6,019 nucleotides of DNA from Acidobacteriota bacterium. GTDB lineage: Bacteria > Acidobacteriota > Holophagae > Holophagales > Holophagaceae. The notes under the pieces are model-generated. The model saw only the letters and a program-made list of their open reading frames with translations, was not told the origin of the DNA and searched no databases. Below are positions 1 to 6,019 of the stretch, piece by piece. The stretch spans positions 1 to 6,019 of the forward strand of contig JAJYBX010000138.1 of the NCBI GenBank assembly GCA_021778785.1. Reading direction: 5' to 3'. Each line of letters begins with the position of its first letter. Within the stretch, counting starts at the first letter, position 1. The position numbers and the translations under genes were made by a program.

Positions 1-222
1 ACGAAGGAGGCGGAAGCGGCCCTGGTGGAGGCCAAGGAGGCCCTCGCCAGCCTGGACAAGGACCGCATCAAGAAGGCCCTCGAGAACCTCACCGCCAAGA
101 GCCACAAGCTGGCCGAGAGCCTCTACAAGCAGGAGCCGCCCCAGGACGGCGGCGCGCCCGGCGCTCCCGCAGGGGAGAAGAAGGGCGACGACGACGTGAT
201 CGACGCGGAAGTGGTCAGTTAG
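1..222 (+). CDS. dnaK: Chaperone protein DnaK (Hsp70), C-terminal end only
   Basis: This is the last 73 codons of an Hsp70 chaperone; the start lies upstream of the window. The visible part is the charged, alpha-helical lid subdomain (residues like EAKEALASLDKDRIKKALE), followed by a flexible Gly/Pro/Ala-rich linker. It ends in DDDVIDAEVVS, which closely matches the conserved bacterial DnaK tail (D-V-I-D-A-E) used in substrate and co-chaperone interactions. DnaK folds nascent and stress-damaged proteins in the cytoplasm, using ATP with DnaJ and GrpE. The reading frame is open from base 1, so the GTG at 25 is an internal valine and not a start. The stop is TAG at 220-222, only five bases before a strong terminator hairpin. 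Identity is confident from the tail motif and from dnaJ next door; nothing can be said about the ATPase domain. Confidence 0.93.
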   Translation, partial: TKEAEAALVEAKEALASLDKDRIKKALENLTAKSHKLAESLYKQEPPQDGGAPGAPAGEKKGDDDVIDAEVVS

Positions 223-227
223 CCATT

Positions 228-267
228 CCACAAAAAGGGGGAGCCCCTGGGCTCCCCCTTTTTGTGG
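228..267 (+). terminator. Intrinsic terminator between dnaK and dnaJ
   Basis: A perfect inverted repeat has 19-base arms (228-246 and 249-267) around a two-base centre, so the real loop is about four bases. The inner stem is GC-rich (GGGGGAGCCC paired with GGGCTCCCCC). The outer stem is AAAAA paired with TTTTT, so the T-run of a classical rho-independent terminator lies in the 3' arm, 259-263. Because the A-run is on the other side, it could work in both directions. It starts five bases after the dnaK stop and should end most dnaK transcripts before dnaJ. Confidence 0.9.
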
Positions 268-278
268 CTAAAAGAAAT

Positions 279-297
279 CTTAGTGTCCTAGACTAAG
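279..297 (+). promoter_or_regulatory. HAIR-like HspR operator upstream of dnaJ
   Basis: The sequence CTTAGT-GTCCTAG-ACTAAG is a dyad with perfect 6-base arms and a 7-base spacer, ending three bases before the dnaJ ATG. The known HspR operator HAIR is CTTGAGT-N7-ACTCAAG. The inner AGT-N7-ACT core and the spacing agree, while the outer arm is one base shorter. An hspR-type gene is the next one downstream of dnaJ, which makes autoregulation likely. I infer that bound HspR would block a promoter here. I could not identify a convincing -35/-10 pair: TAGACT at 289-294 is a possible -10, but TTGTGG at 262-267 is too far away, at 21 bases. As RNA the same dyad could form a small hairpin just before the start codon. 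Confidence 0.6.
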
Positions 298-300
298 ACC

Positions 301-1362
301 ATGCCCCACCCCGACTACTACAAGATCCTGGGCGTCCCGCGATCGGCCTCGGAGGAGGACATCAAGAAGGCGTACCGGAAGCTGGCGCGGAAGCACCACC
401 CGGACCTGAACCCCGGCGATGCCAAGGCGGAGGCGGAATTCAAGAAGCTCTCCGAGGCCAACGAGGTGCTCTCGGATCCGGAGAAGCGGAAGAACTACGA
501 CACCTACGGCGATCCGGCGGGACCCGGGGCCCAGGCGCCCCCGGGCTTCAATGCCGGGGGCGGCTTCTCCTTCGAGGACCTCTTCACGGGCTTCGGCGGA
601 CGGCCCAACCGCCACGGCCCGGAGCGGGGCGAGGACCTGGTCCATGCCGTGCGCCTGGGCTTCCGCGAGGCCTTCGAGGGCACGCGCCTGTCCCTCCGCA
701 TCAACCGCTCGGAGCCCTGCCTGGCCTGCCGGGGCACCGGGGAATCGGGCCGGAAGCAGGAGACCTGCCGCACCTGCCAGGGCAAGGGCCGCCTGGGCGG
801 GGGCGGGGGCTTCCTCGCCTTCGGGCGGCCCTGCCCGGAGTGCGGAGGCCGCGGGGTCCGGGTGCCGCCCTGCGCCGAGTGCAACGGCACGGGCCGCCAT
901 CCCCGCCAGGAGACGGTCACCATCGCCATCCCGGCAGGCGTGGAGGACGGCGCGCGCCTGCGGGTGCCCGGCAAGGGCGAGGCCGGCCGCCGCGGCGGCG
1001 GGCCCGGGGACCTCTTCCTCCAGATCGGGATGGACCCGAACGGGCGCTTCGAGCGCAAGGGCCCGAATCTCTACGTGCGCCTGCCCATCTCCTTCGCGGA
1101 GGCGGCCCTGGGGGCCAAGGTGGAAGTGCCCACGCCCGAAGGCCACGCCACCATCAAGGTGCCGCCCGGCACCCAGACCGGCGCCCGGCTGCGGTTGAAG
1201 GGGCAGGGCATGCCGATTCCCAAGTCCACCCAGCGGGGCGATCTCTTCGCCGAGATCCAGGTGATCACGCCCCAGGTGCAGGACGAGCGGAGCAAGGAAC
1301 TGCTGCGGGAGCTGGCGGAGCTGAACGATGCCGCCGTCCATGAGCAACGGAGTGGCCTATGA
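301..1362 (+). CDS. dnaJ: Chaperone protein DnaJ (Hsp40, class A/type I)
   Basis: This 353-residue J-domain co-chaperone delivers unfolded substrates to DnaK and stimulates its ATPase in the cytoplasm. The J domain spans about residues 4-70, with the essential HPD tripeptide at 33-35. A Gly/Phe-rich linker follows at about 73-106 ([15 protein letters not shown]). The zinc domain has all four CxxCxGxG repeats: CLACRGTG from residue 140, CRTCQGKG from 156, CPECGGRG from 178 and CAECNGTG from 191. The C-terminal beta-sandwich substrate-binding domains complete a full-length type I protein, slightly shorter than the usual 370-380. The ATG at 301 gives the canonical N-terminus (PDYYKILGV). No good Shine-Dalgarno precedes it; the upstream bases are occupied by the HAIR-like dyad. 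The stop overlaps the hspR start (ATGA, 1359-1362), so the two genes are probably translated together. Confidence 0.97.
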   Translation: MPHPDYYKILGVPRSASEEDIKKAYRKLARKHHPDLNPGDAKAEAEFKKLSEANEVLSDPEKRKNYDTYGDPAGPGAQAPPGFNAGGGFSFEDLFTGFGGRPNRHGPERGEDLVHAVRLGFREAFEGTRLSLRINRSEPCLACRGTGESGRKQETCRTCQGKGRLGGGGGFLAFGRPCPECGGRGVRVPPCAECNGTGRHPRQETVTIAIPAGVEDGARLRVPGKGEAGRRGGGPGDLFLQIGMDPNGRFERKGPNLYVRLPISFAEAALGAKVEVPTPEGHATIKVPPGTQTGARLRLKGQGMPIPKSTQRGDLFAEIQVITPQVQDERSKELLRELAELNDAAVHEQRSGL

Positions 1363-1742
1363 GTTCCCGGGATCCCCGCATGGGGGCCTACATGATCGGG
1401 GTGGTCTCCACCCGCTACGGCGTGCATCCCCAGACCCTGCGCCTCTACGAGCGGGAGGGCCTGCTCTGTCCCAGCCGCACGGAGGGCAAGACGCGCCTCT
1501 ACAGCGACGAGGATCTGGAGCGCCTGGAATTCATCCTCAACCTCACGCGGGATCTGGGGGTGAACCTGGCCGGCGTGGAGGTGGTGCTGGGCCTCCGGGA
1601 CCGCCTGAACCGCCTGCAGGAGGATCTCGAGCGGATGGCCCAGGCCATGGAGGCCGCGGGCCTGAAGGACGTGCACCGGCACCCTGCCGCGGGCACGGGC
1701 CTCGTGAAGCTGACCCACCACGGTTTGCGCAAACGGTCCTGA
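1359..1742 (+). CDS. hspR: HspR-type MerR-family heat-shock repressor
   Basis: This 127-residue MerR-family DNA-binding protein is recognised as HspR from the N-terminal winged helix-turn-helix (about residues 11-80). Its signature is [26 protein letters not shown], with RxYEREGLL at 28-36, then [12 protein letters not shown] at 45-56 and the HspR-like [10 protein letters not shown] at 65-74. An amphipathic coiled helix at about 78-100 probably mediates dimerisation, as in MerR proteins. HspR represses chaperone genes by binding HAIR inverted repeats, and in Streptomyces DnaK acts as its co-repressor. The start at 1359 overlaps the dnaJ stop by four bases and has GGAG at 1349-1352, six bases upstream. 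Later in-frame ATGs at 1380 and 1392 would still keep the HTH but lack that site. A HAIR-like dyad before dnaJ fits negative autoregulation. The single cysteine (C37) gives no sign of metal or redox sensing. The short basic tail (LRKRS) has no assigned function. Confidence 0.88.
   Translation: MSSRDPRMGAYMIGVVSTRYGVHPQTLRLYEREGLLCPSRTEGKTRLYSDEDLERLEFILNLTRDLGVNLAGVEVVLGLRDRLNRLQEDLERMAQAMEAAGLKDVHRHPAAGTGLVKLTHHGLRKRS
1723..1734. repeat. 12-bp perfect palindrome at the hspR 3' end
   Basis: GTTTGCGCAAAC reads the same on both strands. It lies in the last codons of hspR, 64 bases before the sigma-factor start codon. It has no T-run after it, so it is not a terminator. It may be a protein-binding site or simply a coincidence of codon use (Gly-Leu-Arg-Lys-Arg). 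Confidence 0.35.
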
Positions 1743-1797
1743 GCGCCCTGCAGGAGTGTCCGGCCTTGGTATGCTGGACCCTCCCCCAAGGTGATCC
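1743..1797 (+). promoter_or_regulatory. Leader of the sigma-factor gene: possible promoter and SD-pairing hairpin
   Basis: This 55-base gap separates hspR from the sigma gene. TATGCT at 1770-1775, preceded by TTGG, matches four of six positions of a sigma-70 -10 element, but no recognisable -35 lies 16-18 bases upstream. CCTTGG (1764-1769) and CCAAGG (1786-1791) are complementary arms 16 bases apart. The 3' arm overlaps the presumed ribosome-binding site AAGGTGA (1788-1794), so RNA pairing could limit translation initiation. No T-tract terminator is visible, and read-through from dnaJ-hspR is possible. Confidence 0.3.
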
Positions 1798-2661
1798 GTG
1801 CCCCTACGGCATCTCGAAGAGCGATCGCTCGACAAGTACTTCGACTCCATCCGCCACCTGCCGCTGCTGACGGCCGAGGAGGAGCGCAAGTACGGCCGGA
1901 TGTGGCAGAACGACCGCAATCCCGAGGGCCTGCGCGGGCTCGTGGAGGGGAACCTCCGCTTCGTGGTGAAGGAGGCCCGCAAGTTCGAGGGCATGGGCCT
2001 GGACCTGCTGGACCTCATCAGCGAGGGGAACCTGGGCCTCATCGAGGCCGCCAAGCGCTTCGATCCCGACCGGCTGAACAAGTTCCTCACCTACGCCTCG
2101 TGGTGGGTGCGGCAGGCCATCTTCCACGCCCTGGCCGAGCACGGGAACAAGATCCGGCTGCCCCAGAAGGTGGCGGGCCACCTGGTCCAGCTCAACCGCG
2201 TGACCCAGCGGCTGAGCCAGGAGCTGGGCCGGACGCCCCTGCTGCAGGAGATCGCCGAGACCGCGCACATGACCGTGGAGGAGGTGGAGCGGCTGCAGCT
2301 GCTCCAGCAGACGACCTCCACCGTGTCCACGGAGCAGGGCCTCGGCGACTCGGATCTCACCGTGGGGGACAGCCTGGAGCAGGAGGTGGAGCCCTCCGCC
2401 ATGTACACCTTGAACCAGGAGGCCTTCCTCCAGCAGATCGAGGCCAGCCTCGCCTCGCTCAGCGAGAAGGAGCGCACCATCATTTCGCTGCACTTCGGCC
2501 TGAACGGCGACGACCCCCTCACGCTGGAGCAGATCGGCAAGCGCTTCGATCCACCCATCTCCCGGGAGCGGGTGCGGCAGCTGGAGGAGCGGGCCTTCGC
2601 CCGCATCCGCGAGCGGCGCCGTGAGGTGCTCGGCGGCTTCCTCCGCGGAGACACGCCGTGA
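1798..2661 (+). CDS. Sigma-70 family RNA polymerase sigma factor, RpoD/RpoS-like, lacking region 1.1
   Basis: This 287-residue sigma factor recruits RNA polymerase to promoters. Region 1.2 is at about residues 10-35. Region 2 (about 45-120) has the RpoD-like core-binding stretch LDLISEGNLGLIEA and a region 2.3/2.4 of NKFLTYASWWVRQAI (94-108), whose aromatic residues F96, Y99, W102 and W103 serve promoter melting in the family. Region 3 spans about 122-190. Region 4 (about 215-275) ends in the helix-turn-helix LTLEQIGKRFDPPISRERVRQLEERAF. Region 1.1 is absent, so this is a group 2 or 3 alternative sigma or a compact primary-type one. After WWVRQAI the protein has FHAL where E. coli RpoD has TRSI, so -10 preference may differ. 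The GTG start at 1798 is the only in-frame choice giving region 1.2 in full, with AAGG six bases upstream. Its stop overlaps the next start (GTGA). I cannot say which regulon it reads. Confidence 0.9.
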   Translation: MPLRHLEERSLDKYFDSIRHLPLLTAEEERKYGRMWQNDRNPEGLRGLVEGNLRFVVKEARKFEGMGLDLLDLISEGNLGLIEAAKRFDPDRLNKFLTYASWWVRQAIFHALAEHGNKIRLPQKVAGHLVQLNRVTQRLSQELGRTPLLQEIAETAHMTVEEVERLQLLQQTTSTVSTEQGLGDSDLTVGDSLEQEVEPSAMYTLNQEAFLQQIEASLASLSEKERTIISLHFGLNGDDPLTLEQIGKRFDPPISRERVRQLEERAFARIRERRREVLGGFLRGDTP

Positions 2662-3545
2662 AGGGAAGGCCGGACTGCCCCCGATGCCTGGGGCGGGGTG
2701 TGATCCTGGATCCGGACCCGCTGAAACCGGCCCGCCTCTGCGGCTGCGCGCCGGAAGGGCTGCAGGATGCGGCGGAAGTGGGCCTGCCCACGCGGTACCG
2801 TGACGCGGACTTCACCCGCTTCTGGAAGTGGTGGAACAACGTCCAGGCCAGCCACGCCCGCACCCTCCTGGACCGCGTGGGCGACCTGGAGGATCTGCTG
2901 GCCCGTCCCATCGACGAGGTGGGCGAGGTGGAGGGCCGCGAGGAGCTGGGGAAGCTGCTCCAGGCCCTGCGCCGGAAGCCGGAGCACGGCATCCGTCCCG
3001 CGGGGGCCGAGAGCCTGGCCCAGTGGGCCACCACGGGGAAGCACCGCTTCCGCCACGGCTGGGAGCTGTGGTGGATCCACGGGCCGGCCCAGAGCGGGCG
3101 CAGCACGCTGGCCGCCGCGGCCCTGCGGGCCTGGTCCGAGCGCACGGGGCGGAGCGTCCGCTACGTCTCCGTCCGGGCCCTCAGCCAGTCCATCAAGGAC
3201 GCCTACTATGATGTGCGGAGCTACCAGAACCAGGCCTTCCAGAGCGTGCGGGACCTGATCGAGCCCCTGGAGGCGCCGGGCCTGCTGCTGCTGGACGACT
3301 GGGACCGCATGGACTCGGACATCCGGGTGGCCGCGGCCCTGGCCCAGCTGGTGGACCACCGCTACAGCGAGGAGCTGCCCACGCTGCTGACCGCCGCGGC
3401 ACCGCCCGAGGCGCTGGAGCGCCGCGAGGGCCATCCCCTGGCCCGGCTGGACGACGCCAGCCTCCTGGAGCGGCTGCGGGGCGCCGAGCGCGTGGAGATG
3501 GTGCCCGCCCTCAAGCCGTGGATCGACCGGCTGGCGAGGCCATGA
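2658..3545 (+). CDS. DnaC/DnaI-like AAA+ ATPase with N-terminal zinc-binding motif and K-to-R Walker A
   Basis: This 295-residue protein resembles helicase-loader-type AAA+ ATPases (DnaC/DnaI/IstB). The N-terminus has CPRC (7-10) and CGC (28-30), a CxxC-x17-CxC arrangement likely to bind zinc, as in many DnaC-like loaders. A variable, mostly helical stretch follows at about 40-130. The ATPase core has a P-loop GPAQSGRST at 142-150, in which arginine (R148) stands where lysine is normal. The Walker B LLLLDDW is at 209-215. A sensor-1-like strand, LPTLLTAAAPP, and a C-terminal LLERLRGAERVEMV, resembling the box VII region with its arginine, follow. The start is the GTG at 2658, overlapping the sigma stop, with GGAG at 2647-2650. 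Its stop overlaps the next gene (ATGA). It could load or remodel a DNA-bound complex, but the P-loop change makes ATP hydrolysis uncertain. Exact function is unknown; family assignment is moderately sure. Confidence 0.72.
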   Translation: MKGRPDCPRCLGRGVILDPDPLKPARLCGCAPEGLQDAAEVGLPTRYRDADFTRFWKWWNNVQASHARTLLDRVGDLEDLLARPIDEVGEVEGREELGKLLQALRRKPEHGIRPAGAESLAQWATTGKHRFRHGWELWWIHGPAQSGRSTLAAAALRAWSERTGRSVRYVSVRALSQSIKDAYYDVRSYQNQAFQSVRDLIEPLEAPGLLLLDDWDRMDSDIRVAAALAQLVDHRYSEELPTLLTAAAPPEALERREGHPLARLDDASLLERLRGAERVEMVPALKPWIDRLARP

Positions 3546-6019
3546 AGTCGCTGCTGAGGCGCCTGCTCCGCCTCCACCTCACCCGCACACCGGCGCTCTG
3601 GGCGGCGGTGGCGGCCCTCACGCTCCTCCTGGGCTGGGGCACCCTGCGGGTGGAGCGGGCCCTGGACCTGATGAGCCTCCTGCCCACCCAGAACCCCGCG
3701 GTGCGCGCCAACCTGGAGGCCGGCGTGGGCCAGCAGGAGCTGCTCTGGCTGGTGGCCGAGGGCACGGACGCGAACCTGGACGACCGCCGGGCCTGGGCGG
3801 AGGACCTGGTGGACCGCCTCCTGACCCGGGGCAACCTGCCCATGAATGGCCTGGCCTCCGAGGGTCGCCTCTCCGATCCCGTGCCCGTGCCGGGACCCGG
3901 CGGCGTGAGCCCCTGGCCCGCCCTGCTGGCCGTGGGCGCCATTCCGGAGGGCGATCCGGCCGCGGGCCGCCTCACCACGGAGACCCTCTACACCCTGGCA
4001 CCGGCCTGGCTCGGCGACCGGCTCGGCCCCCTGAAGGATCCCGCTGACGTGGCGCGGCGCCTCGAGGCCACGGCCCGGGCCCTCCGCTCGCCCGAACCCC
4101 TTCAGGCCGCGCTGGCGCGGCTGGACCCCCTGGGCCTGCGGGACCTGGCCCCCCAGAACGGCGAGGGCATGGGCAAGGCCCGGGAGCTGGGCCGGGCCTT
4201 CAGCCTCCGCGTGCGGACGGGCTACTTCGAGACGAAGGACGGCCGCATGGTGCTGGTGCCCCTGGTGGCGGGCTTCCCCGCCACGGATACCCGGGCCACC
4301 CAGCGGGTCCTCTTCTGGCTGGGCAAGGGCGCCAAGGGGCCCCTGCCCGCCCGGGCCACGCTGAAGGAAGCCGCGGCGGCCCTGGGGCCCACGGCGGACC
4401 GGCCCTTCCCCATCGAGGTGACGGGCGCCCACGCCATCACGGCCTGGGAATCCAGCCGCCTCTCCCGGGAGGTGGCCCTCAGCCTGGTCTTCAGCTTCCT
4501 CCTCATCGGGCTCGTCTACTGGCTGGGCTTCCGCACCCTGGCGGGCTACGGCTTCGTCATGGGGCCCCTGGTGGTGGGCATGATCTGGGCCCTGGGCCTC
4601 ACGGGTTGGGTGCTGGGCCGGCTCAACCTCATGGCCGCGGGCTTCGGGGCCGTGCTGCTGGGCGTGGGGGACGACGTGGGCATCCTGCTCTTCAGCCGCT
4701 ACCGCGACGAGCGCCGGGCGGGCCGAGGCAAGGTGCGGGCCCTGCGCGCCGCCCTCCTGGGCACGGGCCCCGGCGTGGTGGCCGGCGCCCTCTCCACGTC
4801 CTTCGCCTTCCTGGCCCTGGCCTTCGCGCCCTTCCCCGGCATCCGCGACCTGGGCCTCACCACGGGCCTGGGCCTACTTGCCTGCCTCGCCGCCACCTTC
4901 CTCCTGCTGCCGCCCCTGCTGCTCTGGCTGGACCGGGGCCGCGGCACCTTCGCCCCGGGCCCGCCCGCCCCCCTGCCGAAGCGCCGGCCCTGGGCCCCCT
5001 GGGCGGCCCTGGCCCTGCTGGTCCTGGCCCTCATCGGCGCGCCCCGAACCCGCTGGCAGGAGGACCTCCGCCGCTTCCGGGCCCAGGGCAACCCCGCCCT
5101 CACCCTGCAGGAGCGCCTCACGAAGACCCTGGGCGCCAGCCTCCAGCCCCTGGCCCTGCAGATCCCCCTGGAGGATCCGGACCGCCTGCCCGCCCGCTGG
5201 AACCGCCTGAGCCCGCTCCTCCGCCAGGCCGGCGTGCCCATGCCGGACTGGAAGACCCTCGATCCGGAGCTGCGCCACACCCTCGGGTCGGAGACCTGGC
5301 GCCGCCGCGTGCTGGAGGAGGCGGCGAAGGCCGGCCTGGATCCCGCGGCCCTGGAGGGGCCCCTCACCGCCCTCGGCACCGCCGCCTCCGATCCCGTCTT
5401 CCCCGTGAAGGCCCTGCAGGCCCTGCTGCCCCGCTCGGACCAGCCCGATCCCCCCCGGCCCTGGAACCTCTGGGACAGCCTGCGGGGGAATGCTCCGCCC
5501 GCACCCCTGCCTCCGGCCCTGACCATCCCCCTGCGCCTGGATGAGGCCACGCTCGCCCGCCTGACCCCGGAGGTGGAGGCCGCCGGCGGCCGTTTCGTGG
5601 GCACCCAGCCCCTCTTCCGCGTCGTGAAGGACATCGCAAAGGACGCCGTGAAACAGGCGGTCCTCCTGGCCCTGGCCGGCATCTTCGCCGTGATCGCCCT
5701 CTTCGGGCGCAGCCTGCGCTTCGCGGTGCTGGCGGTGGTGCCCCTGGCGGCCAGCCAGGCCGGCGTCTTCGGCGCCCTGGGCTGGGCCGGGGAGCCCCTG
5801 ACGTTCCTCTCCCTCATGGCCATCCCCATCGCCCTGGGGGTGAGCGTGGATACGGCCTTCAACCTGCTGCACCGGGCCCGGGCTGAAGCGGATGCCCCCC
5901 GGCGGGTGGCCCGCGTGAACGCCGTCTGCGCCGGCACCACCCTGGCCGGCTTCGGCGGCATGGTCTTCAGCGGCTACCGCGGCCTGCGGGGCCTCGGCCT
6001 CGCCTGCCTGGGCGGCGTG
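3542..6019 (+). CDS. MMPL/RND-superfamily membrane transporter (predicted exporter), 3' end outside window
   Basis: The frame is open for 826 codons from ATG 3542 to the window edge with no stop. The layout is the RND/MMPL duplication. A transmembrane helix (about 18-34) leads into a large extracytoplasmic domain (about 38-308). Six helices then lie between about 310 and 502, a second extracytoplasmic domain at about 503-703, and further helices from 706. Each half has the family Asp in a Gly-rich helix: GVGDDVGILLF (374-384; D377/D378) and ALGVSVDTAFNLL (764-776; D770). The pairs STSFAFLALAFAPFPGIRDLGL and TTLAGFGGMVFSGYRGLRGLGL show the same repeat. Such proteins export lipids or other hydrophobic molecules across the inner membrane using the proton gradient, and the Asp residues probably carry protons. 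The basic N-terminus (MKSLLRRLLRLHLTR) fits an inside-facing signal anchor. The start overlaps the ATPase stop. GAGG at 3536-3539 is unusually close, which suggests translational coupling. About one helix and the tail are missing. The substrate is unknown. Confidence 0.87.
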   Translation, partial: MKSLLRRLLRLHLTRTPALWAAVAALTLLLGWGTLRVERALDLMSLLPTQNPAVRANLEAGVGQQELLWLVAEGTDANLDDRRAWAEDLVDRLLTRGNLPMNGLASEGRLSDPVPVPGPGGVSPWPALLAVGAIPEGDPAAGRLTTETLYTLAPAWLGDRLGPLKDPADVARRLEATARALRSPEPLQAALARLDPLGLRDLAPQNGEGMGKARELGRAFSLRVRTGYFETKDGRMVLVPLVAGFPATDTRATQRVLFWLGKGAKGPLPARATLKEAAAALGPTADRPFPIEVTGAHAITAWESSRLSREVALSLVFSFLLIGLVYWLGFRTLAGYGFVMGPLVVGMIWALGLTGWVLGRLNLMAAGFGAVLLGVGDDVGILLFSRYRDERRAGRGKVRALRAALLGTGPGVVAGALSTSFAFLALAFAPFPGIRDLGLTTGLGLLACLAATFLLLPPLLLWLDRGRGTFAPGPPAPLPKRRPWAPWAALALLVLALIGAPRTRWQEDLRRFRAQGNPALTLQERLTKTLGASLQPLALQIPLEDPDRLPARWNRLSPLLRQAGVPMPDWKTLDPELRHTLGSETWRRRVLEEAAKAGLDPAALEGPLTALGTAASDPVFPVKALQALLPRSDQPDPPRPWNLWDSLRGNAPPAPLPPALTIPLRLDEATLARLTPEVEAAGGRFVGTQPLFRVVKDIAKDAVKQAVLLALAGIFAVIALFGRSLRFAVLAVVPLAASQAGVFGALGWAGEPLTFLSLMAIPIALGVSVDTAFNLLHRARAEADAPRRVARVNAVCAGTTLAGFGGMVFSGYRGLRGLGLACLGGV

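Noticed and set aside
25..222. A separate 65-codon gene starting at GTG 25
   Set aside because: The frame is open to base 1 and continues as the DnaK lid and tail, so the GTG is an internal valine codon.
280..1347. 355-codon minus-strand frame opposite dnaJ
   Set aside because: It is a shadow of the dnaJ codons: the translation is His/Leu/Gly/Ala-rich with no domain, and the plus strand is unmistakably dnaJ.
1328..1870. 180-codon plus-strand frame spanning hspR and the sigma-factor start
   Set aside because: It overlaps hspR in another frame, reads as Pro/Gly/Arg-rich low complexity, and crosses two well-supported genes.
2091..3434. 447-codon minus-strand frame across the sigma factor and the ATPase
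   Set aside because: It spans two genes with clear motifs on the other strand, and its product is low in complexity and rich in Gln/Arg/Ala. This is a typical high-GC artefact.
4606..5544. 312-codon plus-strand frame inside the MMPL gene
   Set aside because: The product is almost entirely Pro/Gly/Arg/Ala, as expected from an out-of-frame reading of this GC-rich gene; no start signal or motif.
4699..5961. Long open frame of 420 codons on the minus strand, with another overlapping one at 4874-5872
   Set aside because: It is antisense to the MMPL gene in a GC-rich region where stop codons are rare. Its product is a low-complexity Arg/Ala/Ser/Gly sequence with no recognisable domain, whereas the plus frame shows transmembrane helices and RND motifs.

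Overview
This is a GC-rich, tightly packed bacterial chromosomal segment with every gene on the + strand. In order it holds the 3' end of dnaK, a strong intrinsic terminator, dnaJ, an hspR-type MerR repressor, a primary-like sigma-70 factor, a DnaC/DnaI-like AAA+ ATPase, and a large MMPL/RND-superfamily membrane protein that runs off the right edge. There is no sign of phage, transposons, CRISPR or RNA genes. Taxonomy cannot be fixed from the sequence. The base composition, the dnaK-dnaJ-hspR order and the MMPL exporter would fit a high-GC Gram-negative lineage such as Acidobacteriota (Holophagae) or a deltaproteobacterial relative. That is a guess from general knowledge.

Left part (1-1742): a heat-shock module. 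The dnaK stop is followed at once by a perfect 19-bp-arm hairpin (228-267). The gap then becomes AT-rich and carries a dyad, CTTAGT-N7-ACTAAG (279-297), ending three bases before the dnaJ start codon. It keeps the inner AGT-N7-ACT core and the 7-base spacing of HAIR, the operator of HspR (consensus CTTGAGT-N7-ACTCAAG). The repressor gene itself overlaps the dnaJ stop by four bases. Together these suggest an autoregulated dnaJ-hspR unit, terminated away from dnaK, with HspR closing its own promoter. No grpE lies between dnaK and dnaJ.

Right part (1743-6019): after a 55-base gap comes a second chain. The sigma factor, ATPase and membrane protein are linked by 4-base stop/start overlaps (GTGA, ATGA), so they are probably co-transcribed and translationally coupled. 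The sigma factor lacks region 1.1 and has an apparent two-residue insertion in the turn of the region 4.2 helix-turn-helix. The ATPase has arginine in place of the Walker A lysine. The membrane protein has two RND-like halves with a conserved Asp in each.

The strongest leads are the HAIR-like operator, the K-to-R Walker A ATPase, and the unusual sigma region 4.2. No wholly new system can be demonstrated from this window alone.
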